Shown one piece after another: positions 8,582 through 15,552 of a stretch of DNA of 64,000 nucleotides. This DNA comes from Isosphaeraceae bacterium EP7 (lineage in GTDB: Bacteria > Planctomycetota > Planctomycetia > Isosphaerales > Isosphaeraceae): assembly GCA_038400315.1 (NCBI GenBank), contig CP151667.1:5901174-5965173 (forward strand). The letters are read 5' to 3'. Position numbers and translations under genes: made by a program. Under the pieces are notes generated by a model. That model saw only the letters and a list, made by a program, of their open reading frames with translations. It had not been told where the DNA came from and searched no databases. Numbering within the stretch: the first letter of the stretch is position 1; each line of letters begins with the position of its first letter.

Positions 8582-9718
8582 TCAGTAAGAGTCGGAGCTG
8601 AGAATCTCGCCGCCGGCGCGGGTGCCCAGGGCCCACCACGTCGGGACGCTCACGGTGTCCTTGATGAACTTGACCGAGCCGTCGGCCATGGCCATGTTCA
8701 CGCCACCGGGATGGTTGCTGCTCGGGGGCTGGGCGTCATTGATGTTGCCCCACTGCTCGGTGTTCCCGTCGGCCGCGTTGTAGCATCCGGCGGAGTTCGG
8801 GGGCATCCAGTGGTTGTATGCGTCCCACATGAGTCCCGAGTTGGCGTTTCCGGAGATCCAGACATTACCCGACGCGGGGGCCAGTCCACCGCCGGACGCC
8901 TTGGCGGGGGTCGTCCCGGGCAAATTCTTGCAAGTGTTCACGAACAGCAAGGCCGCGGCGCTTCCGTTGATCCCCTGGTCGACGGCCTGGTTCAGCCCAC
9001 TGACGAAGAGGTAGGTCGACTTCCGCTTGGTCGTGCCGAGCGTGACGCTACCCGCCGGGGGTCCCGAGCCCATCAGGGTCTCGCTGAAGAGCGCCGTGTT
9101 CGAGGTGCCATCGGCAATTCCCTCGACGCCGAACGACGAGTTGTTGCTGTTGTTCTGGCCCGCGGTCGTGCTGCCGAAGCCTTGCGGGTCGCTCTTGAAG
9201 CAGACCATCGTGCCGGACCACATATTCATGGGCGAGGGGCCGCCGATGTTCCCGCGATAGTTCTTCCAGCCGGCCTGGATCGTCGGGACTTTCTGATCCT
9301 CGGACGGACACATCATGGTGCCGAGCTTGGTGAAGAGAACTGTCGTGTTCATCCCATACGTCAGGCTGCCGTTGCCGCCGTGGACGGACCAATTCAAGGA
9401 ATTGGCCATGACCGTCTGCTCCATCTGCGAGAGCAGCGACGCCGTCCAGTCGAGCGGCCAGGGGTCTCCGCTGGAGGTGGCCGCGTTATAGGCGTTTGAC
9501 ATGTTCTGGATGAGCGGGGGGAGGCAATTCTGCTGGGAGAGGTAATTGTGGGTGGCCAGGCCCAACTGCTTGAGATTGTTGGTGCACTGGGCACGCCTGG
9601 CCGCCTCCCGGGCGCTCTGCACGGCGGGCAGCAGCAGGGCGATCAGGACTGCGATGATGGAGATGACGACGAGAAGTTCGATCAGCGTGAATGCTCTGCG
9701 AGGTCGCACGGATGACAT
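8582..9718 (-). CDS. DUF1559 prepilin-like protein
   Basis: A 378-residue planctomycete pseudopilin. The N-terminus carries a type III (prepilin) signal: basic residues, then [17 protein letters not shown], with cleavage expected before Phe and Glu at +5. The region [20 protein letters not shown] that follows is typical of DUF1559. Near the C-terminus, [16 protein letters not shown] carries the H-X9-DG prepilin-associated motif. The substrate is processed by a prepilin peptidase not seen here. Its assembly machinery could include the PilM-N/PilO-like operon at 15.5-22 kb, but that link is inference. Confidence 0.93.
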   Translation of the reverse strand: MSSVRPRRAFTLIELLVVISIIAVLIALLLPAVQSAREAARRAQCTNNLKQLGLATHNYLSQQNCLPPLIQNMSNAYNAATSSGDPWPLDWTASLLSQMEQTVMANSLNWSVHGGNGSLTYGMNTTVLFTKLGTMMCPSEDQKVPTIQAGWKNYRGNIGGPSPMNMWSGTMVCFKSDPQGFGSTTAGQNNSNNSSFGVEGIADGTSNTALFSETLMGSGPPAGSVTLGTTKRKSTYLFVSGLNQAVDQGINGSAAALLFVNTCKNLPGTTPAKASGGGLAPASGNVWISGNANSGLMWDAYNHWMPPNSAGCYNAADGNTEQWGNINDAQPPSSNHPGGVNMAMADGSVKFIKDTVSVPTWWALGTRAGGEILSSDSY

Positions 9719-10334
9719 CCTTGCGTTTTCGAGGCGACGTCCTGAACAGGAGTGACATCGAGCACACGCCTACGCAGCGGTACCGAGCCGTCCCTAGGGC
9801 GTTGCAGACAAGTGGTCGTTAAGGGGGGAGGCCGACATGGTGGGAACCTGGGGAACGAAAGGTGGGGCTAATGCGGTCCGGCGATTCAACAGTTTCACCT
9901 AAACCTTTAGTCTTCCTCTTCTTAAGTCAGGCTTAATTCTCCATAGGCGCATCGAAAGCAAGGCGATGGCACATTTCTGCACGCCTTACTCGATCATTCG
10001 TATATCTTTGGGAACTTTTCACCCAATCGGATGCCTAGTCCGGAAGGGGTCGCTCTTTTAGATTAGCGTCACCGGCACCATTCGGACACCGGATTTTTGT
10101 CCAAAATATTTAGACGTCCTTTTCTCAACAGATCCGACGCCGAACGCGGCCGAATCCGAATATGTCCCGCAAGGCGACCTCCGCCGTCGTTTCGAATCCT
10201 ACTGTCGGCCGGGTGGGAGAACGGTCGGAGAATCGGTTCGGCTCGCGGGGTTGCCCGTCGGGGTCCGAGCCATTAGCCTGTGGTGCGGCGCGTCGCTCGC
10301 CCATCGCCCTCCTCCGCTGCCCGGAGCCACTCCG
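9719..10334. other. Long divergent intergenic region, AT-richer core
   Basis: About 615 bases between two divergent genes. The part from about 9880 to 10130 is clearly less GC-rich than the rest of the window, with runs such as TTTAGTCTTCC and CAAAATATTTAG. No coding potential was seen. It must hold the promoter and a long leader for the leftward DUF1559 gene; only the promoter of the rightward gene (10251-10279) could be read with any confidence. Confidence 0.6.
10251..10279 (+). promoter_or_regulatory. Promoter of the Tat-exported Gfo/Idh gene
   Basis: TTGCCC (10251-10256), 17-bp spacer, TAGCCT (10274-10279). The -35 box and spacer match those in front of the other Gfo/Idh gene (6793-6821). 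The -10 box is weak. Confidence 0.4.
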
Positions 10335-11666
10335 ATGACCGATCCGAGCTCGACCTCTCGACGCACGTTCCTCGCCACCGCGGGCGCCGCGGCCTTGCTG
10401 CCGGCACGCGGTTTCACCGCCGGGGCGGGTGCCAATGAACGCATCAGGATCGGGCTGATCGGCGTCGGGACGCGGGGGGCTCAGTTGCTCAAGCCCCTGG
10501 CCGAGTGGAGCAAGACGGGGGAGAACAATGTCGAGGTGAGTCGGATCGGAGAGATCTACACCAAGAGGCTCGACCGGGGGCTCGACCTTGTCGCCCAGCA
10601 TGGCGGAAAGGCCAGGGGGGCCCGGGATTACCGCGAGATTCTCGACGACAAGGACGTTGACGTCGTGGTCGTGGCCACGCCAGATCACTGGCACCACAAG
10701 ATCGCCAGCGAGGCGCTGCTGGCGGGCAAGCACGTCTACCTCGAGAAGCCGATGTGCCACACGATCGACCAGGCGAAAGACCTGGTCAAGGTCGTGAAAT
10801 CCACCGGCAAGAAGCTGCAAGTCGGCGTGCAGGGGACCAGTCTGGAAGTGGCCGACAAGATCCGCGAGTGCATCAAGGCTAACGGGATCGGCAAGCTGGT
10901 GCTGGCACAGTCGAGCCTGACGCGGAACAATGTCGCCGGCCAGTGGCGGGATTACGGCGAGTACGACGTCGATGCAAAGCCTGGCCCCGACCTGGATTGG
11001 GACCAGTTCCTGGGCCACAAGTTTGGGCTCGCCCCCAAGCGAGATTGGTACGCGCCCCGGTACTTCCAGTTCCGCTGCTATTGGGACTACTCCGGGGGCG
11101 TGGCCACCGACCTCTTCTTCCACCAGCTCGCCTTCCTGGTCAAGGCGATGGGCGTGGACATCCCCAAGCAGGTGACGGCCGCGGGGGGGATTTACGTCTT
11201 CGGCAAGGACTCGACCACGCCGCAGGGGCTGCCCGACGACCGCGAAAACCCCGACCTGTTCCACATGTTCGCCGACTACGACGGGGGCCCGACCGTGACC
11301 CTCCTGGGCTCGCAGGTTAATGACACCGCGCTGACGGAGCTGATCGGCGGGCACGACGCGACCATCTACGTCGACCGCAAGACAGACACGGCCAAGGTCG
11401 TGCCGCAAGCGGGCATGGGGCGGAACAAGGAGACGATCACGCTGAAGGGCGGAGGCGCGATGAATGAGCGCGTCCACCTCGCCAATCTCTTCGGGGCGAT
11501 CCGCGAAGGGACTCCGCTGAACTGCCCCGTCGAGCTGGGATACAAGGTGAACGTGGCCATCGCCATGAGCGTGATGGCCTATCGTCAGAAGGCGGTCATC
11601 GCCTGGGACCCGAAGACGGAGACCGCGAGCCCGGCCGGTGGAGCGGCGGCCTGTTCCGCCGGGTGA
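10335..11666 (+). CDS. Tat-exported Gfo/Idh/MocA-family oxidoreductase
   Basis: A 443-residue secreted member of the Gfo/Idh/MocA family. The Tat signal S-R-R-T-F-L-A-T-A-G-A-A is followed by the Rossmann strand RIGLIGVGTRG. The cofactor-contact motif EKPM (in HVYLEKPMCHT) is intact, unlike in the homologue at 5632-6753. The sequence YWDYSGGVATDLFFHQL near 250 is characteristic of the planctomycete/verrucomicrobial secreted subfamily. The ATG at 10335 has GGAG 9-12 bases before it. The secreted subfamily is thought to act on glycosides with bound NAD(P); substrate unknown. The gene ends only 9 bases from the convergent DUF2135 gene. Confidence 0.9.
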   Translation: MTDPSSTSRRTFLATAGAAALLPARGFTAGAGANERIRIGLIGVGTRGAQLLKPLAEWSKTGENNVEVSRIGEIYTKRLDRGLDLVAQHGGKARGARDYREILDDKDVDVVVVATPDHWHHKIASEALLAGKHVYLEKPMCHTIDQAKDLVKVVKSTGKKLQVGVQGTSLEVADKIRECIKANGIGKLVLAQSSLTRNNVAGQWRDYGEYDVDAKPGPDLDWDQFLGHKFGLAPKRDWYAPRYFQFRCYWDYSGGVATDLFFHQLAFLVKAMGVDIPKQVTAAGGIYVFGKDSTTPQGLPDDRENPDLFHMFADYDGGPTVTLLGSQVNDTALTELIGGHDATIYVDRKTDTAKVVPQAGMGRNKETITLKGGGAMNERVHLANLFGAIREGTPLNCPVELGYKVNVAIAMSVMAYRQKAVIAWDPKTETASPAGGAAACSAG

Positions 11667-11675
11667 CCGGCGGGC

Positions 11676-12734
11676 TCACTTATCGCGGTCGAACTTGTCC
11701 TTGCCGAAGTCGTCCGCGGCCCGCTCGGACCCGGTGGCCTCGTCGACTCCCTTGAGGAGTTCGGAGAGAATACCTCCCCTTGGCGAGACCTTGAGGCTGT
11801 AGACCCGGCTGCGCTGGCCGACATTCGCGAGTCGGCCACGGAAGATCTCGACCTTCCCCTCGTGCTTGACGCGGACCTTCCAGTTGGTCGGCTTGGCGAT
11901 GCCACCGAAGCCTCCGTAGTAGTGGACAAACCACTGATACTCGCCGGAAGGCCCCTGCCCCTTGACCTTGCTGCCGTCAGAGCTGTCGGTCATCCAGTAG
12001 ACGTTCTCGGGGCCGAAGCCGTCGACGTCGTCGACGTCGAGTTCCCCGCCACGCTTGCCGTGGCGGACCTCCCAGAAGATCTCGGCGCCCCCAGGCTCCA
12101 GGACGTGCAGGTCGATGTCAGCCTCGGTGTCCCAGATGAGTGTGAACTGGGGATCACCGACCTTGACCTGGACCCCCTTGATGTTCTCGCCACCATTGCC
12201 GAAGCGGGCGATGCCGAACCCTTCGCCACTGCCCGCACCCAGGCTCCCCTGCCCGCCTCCTCCGCCGCCCGCGTCGGGCGTGGGCCTGGGCAGGCTTTCA
12301 AAGGCCTTGGACGAGATTTCGGGGCTGTCGAGTTCGGACTTCAAGACCGTGATGGGCTGATCGATGGGCGAGGCGAGCTGCCCCTCGGATGGGCCGAGCG
12401 GGGTATCGAAGCCACCGAGCAGCTCGGTCCCGTCCGCCAGCCCGAATTCCGATCCGGCGAGCCTCGACTCGATGGTCGTGCCGTTGTTGGAAGGGGCGTT
12501 GAAATACCAGAGCCCGAGAGCGAGGAGCAGCAAGCCGTGCGCGACCAGCGAGACGGCATAGCTGCGGATCGCCTCGGGGGTGAGCCTGAGCGACTCGGCC
12601 TCGGCGGCAACCTCGGGCGCGGTCTCCACCTTCAGGGCCGCATTCGCGGGCCTTGCGACCTGGATGCGCAACTTTGGGTCGGCCGTCTTCCTCGGGTTCG
12701 ACTCCGACGCGAGCATGGGGTTTGCCTCGGACAT
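11676..12734 (-). CDS. Membrane-anchored DUF2135 (YfaP-like) protein
   Basis: A 352-residue bitopic protein. The first 60 residues are cytoplasmic, a single membrane helix lies at about 61-80 (SLVAHGLLLLALGLWYF), then a Gly-rich linker near 170-185 (GGGGGGQG). A domain near 205-330 contains W-D-T-E-A-D-I-D-L-H-V, an acidic DVDDVDGFGPEN stretch and FVHYYGGFGG. This is the DUF2135/YfaP pattern, in which the acidic loop probably binds calcium. The ATG at 12734 gives the whole topology; a longer in-frame extension upstream would overlap the divergent promoter. A good promoter is present at 12819-12847. Function unknown; an envelope-binding role is likely. Confidence 0.78.
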   Translation of the reverse strand: MSEANPMLASESNPRKTADPKLRIQVARPANAALKVETAPEVAAEAESLRLTPEAIRSYAVSLVAHGLLLLALGLWYFNAPSNNGTTIESRLAGSEFGLADGTELLGGFDTPLGPSEGQLASPIDQPITVLKSELDSPEISSKAFESLPRPTPDAGGGGGGQGSLGAGSGEGFGIARFGNGGENIKGVQVKVGDPQFTLIWDTEADIDLHVLEPGGAEIFWEVRHGKRGGELDVDDVDGFGPENVYWMTDSSDGSKVKGQGPSGEYQWFVHYYGGFGGIAKPTNWKVRVKHEGKVEIFRGRLANVGQRSRVYSLKVSPRGGILSELLKGVDEATGSERAADDFGKDKFDRDK

Positions 12735-12818
12735 TCCCAAGAACCCTCTGACGCAGACCGGCGTCGGGCCGTCGCCTTGCAGACGAAGCGTCGGGCAAGA
12801 GGCGAACTCGACCTGCAA

Positions 12819-12847
12819 ATTGTATTCCCGGACGGAGCTCACGGGAA
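12819..12847 (-). promoter_or_regulatory. Promoter of the DUF2135 gene
   Basis: Reading leftward: TTCCCG (12847-12842), 17-bp spacer, TACAAT (12824-12819; 5/6 match). The same pair of hexamers precedes the PP2C gene at 30604-30631. Confidence 0.5.
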
Positions 12848-12859
12848 TGGGCCATGCGG

Positions 12860-12889
12860 TTGCGATCCGATGGCCCGGGCGGTTAGGCT
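12860..12889 (+). promoter_or_regulatory. Possible promoter of larB
   Basis: TTGCGA (12860-12865), 18-bp spacer, TAGGCT (12884-12889). Both boxes are imperfect; position about 100 bases before the ATG is reasonable. Confidence 0.35.
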
Positions 12890-12987
12890 TATCTCCCGGA
12901 CGATCGAAGAGGCGCGCCCTCCGGGCTGGTAGGCGTTCCTCCCGCCTCGCCCCTACGGGCGCGGGAACCAGGCAAGGCAGGCCCGCG

Positions 12988-13773
12988 ATGGACGCCCAGG
13001 AACTCAGGACACTGCTCGACGCGGTCCGTCGCGGCGAGGTCGCCCCCGCCGAGGCGGTCGACAGGATCAAGACCGCACCGCTGGCCGAGGCGGGCGCTTA
13101 CGCCACGGTCGACCTCCAACGCAAAATGCGTTGCGGCTCGCCCGAGGTCATCTTTGGCCAGGGGAAGACGCCAGAGCAGATCGTCGGCATTCTCAAGACG
13201 CTCGTCCGCCACGGGAGCGGCGGCCTGGTGACGCGGCTCGCCCCCGAGGCCGCCGCGCTCCTCGTGCGCGAATTTCCTGAGGGCGAATACAACGAACTCG
13301 GCCGGACGTTCCGCGTCCTCAGCCCGGAACATCCCGGACCGAAGCTCGGGCGGGTTTGCGTGGTGACGGCCGGGACGGCCGACCTGCCGGTGGCCGAAGA
13401 GGCACGAGTCGCGGCCGAAACCTGGAACTGCGACGTGCAACTGATCGCCGATATCGGCGTGGCGGGCATCCACCGGCTGTTCAACCGCCTGAAAGATTTC
13501 TCGGGGGCCGACGCCCTCGTGGTGGTCGCGGGCATGGAAGGGGCACTGCCCAGCGTGGTCGGGGGCCTGGTCGACTGCCCGGTCATCGCGGTCCCGACCA
13601 GCGTGGGTTACGGAGCCCACTTCCAGGGATTGGCGGCCCTGCTGGGGATGCTCAACAGCTGCTCCTCCAACGTGGTCGTCACCAATATCGACGGCGGATT
13701 CAACGGAGGCCACGTCGCCGGCCTGATCGCCCGACGTGCGGGCCAGGCCAGGGCGGGCTTCGACGCCACCTGA
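12988..13773 (+). CDS. larB: LarB, NaAD pyridinium carboxylase of nickel-pincer cofactor synthesis
   Basis: A 261-residue LarB homologue. LarB carboxylates and hydrolyses nicotinic acid adenine dinucleotide to pyridinium-3,5-biscarboxylic acid mononucleotide, the first step of the nickel-pincer nucleotide cofactor of lactate racemase-type enzymes. The N-terminal part has DLQRKMRCGSPEVIFGQGKT; the C-terminal half is PurE-like, with VVVAGMEGALPSVVGGL near 178-194 and PTSVGYG near 206-212. The ATG at 12988 follows AAGGCAGG. No larC, larE or larA lies in the window. The next gene downstream handles damaged NAD(P)H, a shared nicotinamide theme. Confidence 0.9.
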   Translation: MDAQELRTLLDAVRRGEVAPAEAVDRIKTAPLAEAGAYATVDLQRKMRCGSPEVIFGQGKTPEQIVGILKTLVRHGSGGLVTRLAPEAAALLVREFPEGEYNELGRTFRVLSPEHPGPKLGRVCVVTAGTADLPVAEEARVAAETWNCDVQLIADIGVAGIHRLFNRLKDFSGADALVVVAGMEGALPSVVGGLVDCPVIAVPTSVGYGAHFQGLAALLGMLNSCSSNVVVTNIDGGFNGGHVAGLIARRAGQARAGFDAT

Positions 13774-13881
13774 ACGGGAAGCCCCCGTTCCCACGAATTT
13801 CATGGTTGTTGCCGTCGCGCGGGGCGCGTTGTCCCGATCGCGGCGGTTTTTGCATCGTTGAATCGACAAAAGGAACCTGCA

Positions 13882-14754
13882 ATGTCCCTGGAGCGGATCC
13901 ACAATTCCCCGACCCTTCCCGAGCGCAAGACCGACGGCCACAAGGGCCTCTATGGCTCAATCCTGGTGGTCGCCGGCGGCCGAGGGATGGCGGGGGCCGC
14001 AGCCCTCGTCGGCGCCGCAGCCTTGCGGTCGGGGGCGGGCCTGGTCCGCGTCGCCTGCCCGGTCGAGGTCCAGCCGACCGTCGCCAGCTTCGAGCCGTCG
14101 TACATGACCTATCCCCTCGAGAACGACGCCGAGGGACTCACACGCGACGCGCCGGCCCGCCTGGCATTGGCCAAGCTGCTCGCCAAGGCCGACGTCCTGG
14201 CGATGGGCCCGGGCCTGGGGGACTCGGCCGACATCAAGTCGCTCACCCGCTGGGTCCTGGAGACGGTGACCCTGCCGACGGTCCTCGACGCCGACGCGCT
14301 GAATGCCGTGGCAGGCGACCAGGACGCGTTCAAATCGCTGAAGCGTCCCGTGGTCATCACACCGCATCCGGGCGAATTCGCCAGGCTCACCGGCAAGACC
14401 ACCGCCGAGGTGCAGGCGAACCGCGAGGCCCTGGCCGTCGAGTTCGCCGGTCCCGAGAACCTGGTCGTGGTCCTGAAAGGGGCCGCGACGATCGTCACCG
14501 ACGGCCGACGCATCTACGTCAACGGATCGGGCAACCCGGGCATGGCCACCGGCGGGGCCGGCGACACGCTCACCGGGGTGATCGCCGCGTTGATCGGCCA
14601 GAAGCTCCCCGCCTTCGAGGCGGCCGTGCTGGGGGTCTACGCCCACGGCCTCGCCGGCGACATCGCCCGCGACGGAAATGGGGTGGTGGGGATGATCGCG
14701 GGCGACCTCGTCGACTCGCTCGCGGATGCATTCTCGCACCTGGCCCCGGCCTGA
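13882..14754 (+). CDS. nnrD: ADP-dependent (S)-NAD(P)H-hydrate dehydratase
   Basis: A 290-residue stand-alone dehydratase of the ribokinase-like fold (YjeF C-terminal domain). It uses ADP to dehydrate the S form of hydrated NADH or NADPH and so repairs damaged cofactors. Motifs: HKGLYGSILVVAGG near the start, GPGLG at about 109-113, DADALN near 140, ITPHPGEFARL near 160, and the catalytic NPGMATGGAGDTLTG near 218-232 with its conserved Asp. The epimerase partner (YjeF N-terminal domain) is not fused and not nearby. The ATG at 13882 has AAGGA eight bases upstream; an upstream TTG at 13858 was rejected. It lies 108 bases downstream of larB on the same strand. Confidence 0.9.
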   Translation: MSLERIHNSPTLPERKTDGHKGLYGSILVVAGGRGMAGAAALVGAAALRSGAGLVRVACPVEVQPTVASFEPSYMTYPLENDAEGLTRDAPARLALAKLLAKADVLAMGPGLGDSADIKSLTRWVLETVTLPTVLDADALNAVAGDQDAFKSLKRPVVITPHPGEFARLTGKTTAEVQANREALAVEFAGPENLVVVLKGAATIVTDGRRIYVNGSGNPGMATGGAGDTLTGVIAALIGQKLPAFEAAVLGVYAHGLAGDIARDGNGVVGMIAGDLVDSLADAFSHLAPA

Positions 14755-14925
14755 GTCGCGCGGATCTGCCGGCCACGCAGGGGGGCGGGACGCAATGTTC
14801 CGCCCGCTTGCCCTGTCCCGGGTTGACGCCGTCGCGTATATTTCCTCAGTGGCCATGAACCTCGACGCCGAGGTGCGGCAGCGAGTTTCGGCTTGGTCGC
14901 CCCGCGAGGGCGTAAGGGGGCCCGG

Positions 14926-15426
14926 TTGTCGTCTCGCGAAAATCCTCAGTCTGAACTCTGGACCTATCGGATGGAAGTCTCTCCGACCGGCCAGAACGGG
15001 GTCGTCGGCAATCCGAATGATCCGGTCACTCTCCTGCACATGATGCTCAACCTCCAGTCGCAGTCGCTGGAACTCCAGCGGCAGGGCCTGGAGATGCAAC
15101 GTCAGCAGCTCGACCTCGCCCGCGAAGCCGCCCAGGTCGCCCGCGACCAGCGCACCCGCCAGGTCGCCGAACTCGAGAAGTGGCAGACCGCCCACGACTC
15201 GACGATCGACTCGTGTCGCGACGCCCTGGGCAAGCTCGAGCAGGTCCACTCCTCCCTGATGGGCGACCTGGCAGAGTTCGTCGACGAGAACCACGAAAAC
15301 CTCGTCGACGGCGATTTCGCCCTCTCCGACTTCGTCGACCGCTTCGGCCCCCGGCTCGCCCACCTCAACACGATGCTGGCGGTCCTCCGGCCCCTGGCCG
15401 TGAACATGAAGCGGTCCGAGAGCTGA
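14926..15426 (+). CDS. Coiled-coil protein of unknown function
   Basis: A 166-residue acidic protein dominated by a Gln/Leu-rich coiled coil (about residues 40-110, heptads such as LQSQSLELQRQGLEM) and a helical C-terminal domain. No catalytic motif, signal or membrane segment. The TTG at 14926 is preferred because AAGGGG lies 7 bases before it; an ATG at 14971 is a possible shorter start with a weaker site. I recognise no family name. A strong bidirectional terminator follows. Confidence 0.65.
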   Translation: MSSRENPQSELWTYRMEVSPTGQNGVVGNPNDPVTLLHMMLNLQSQSLELQRQGLEMQRQQLDLAREAAQVARDQRTRQVAELEKWQTAHDSTIDSCRDALGKLEQVHSSLMGDLAEFVDENHENLVDGDFALSDFVDRFGPRLAHLNTMLAVLRPLAVNMKRSES

Positions 15427-15483
15427 GCAGGTTCGGGACTATTTGCGACGCGCGAAAGCGTACGTTGCAAATCTCCAACTCCC

Positions 15484-15529
15484 AATGAGAACGGCCCCCG
15501 GTGGATATCCACCGGGGGCCGTTCTCATT
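15484..15529. terminator. Bidirectional terminator, 22-bp perfect stem
   Basis: The arms at 15484-15505 and 15508-15529 are exact reverse complements around a two-base centre, with T-rich sequence at the right edge and A-rich at the left. It separates the convergent coiled-coil gene and the secretion-platform operon. Confidence 0.85.
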
Positions 15530-15552
15530 TGTCTAGAGTTCATCACGACTCA

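Noticed and set aside
14823-14841. TTGACG followed by TATATT upstream of the coiled-coil gene
   Set aside because: Only 8 bases separate the boxes, so they cannot work as one promoter.
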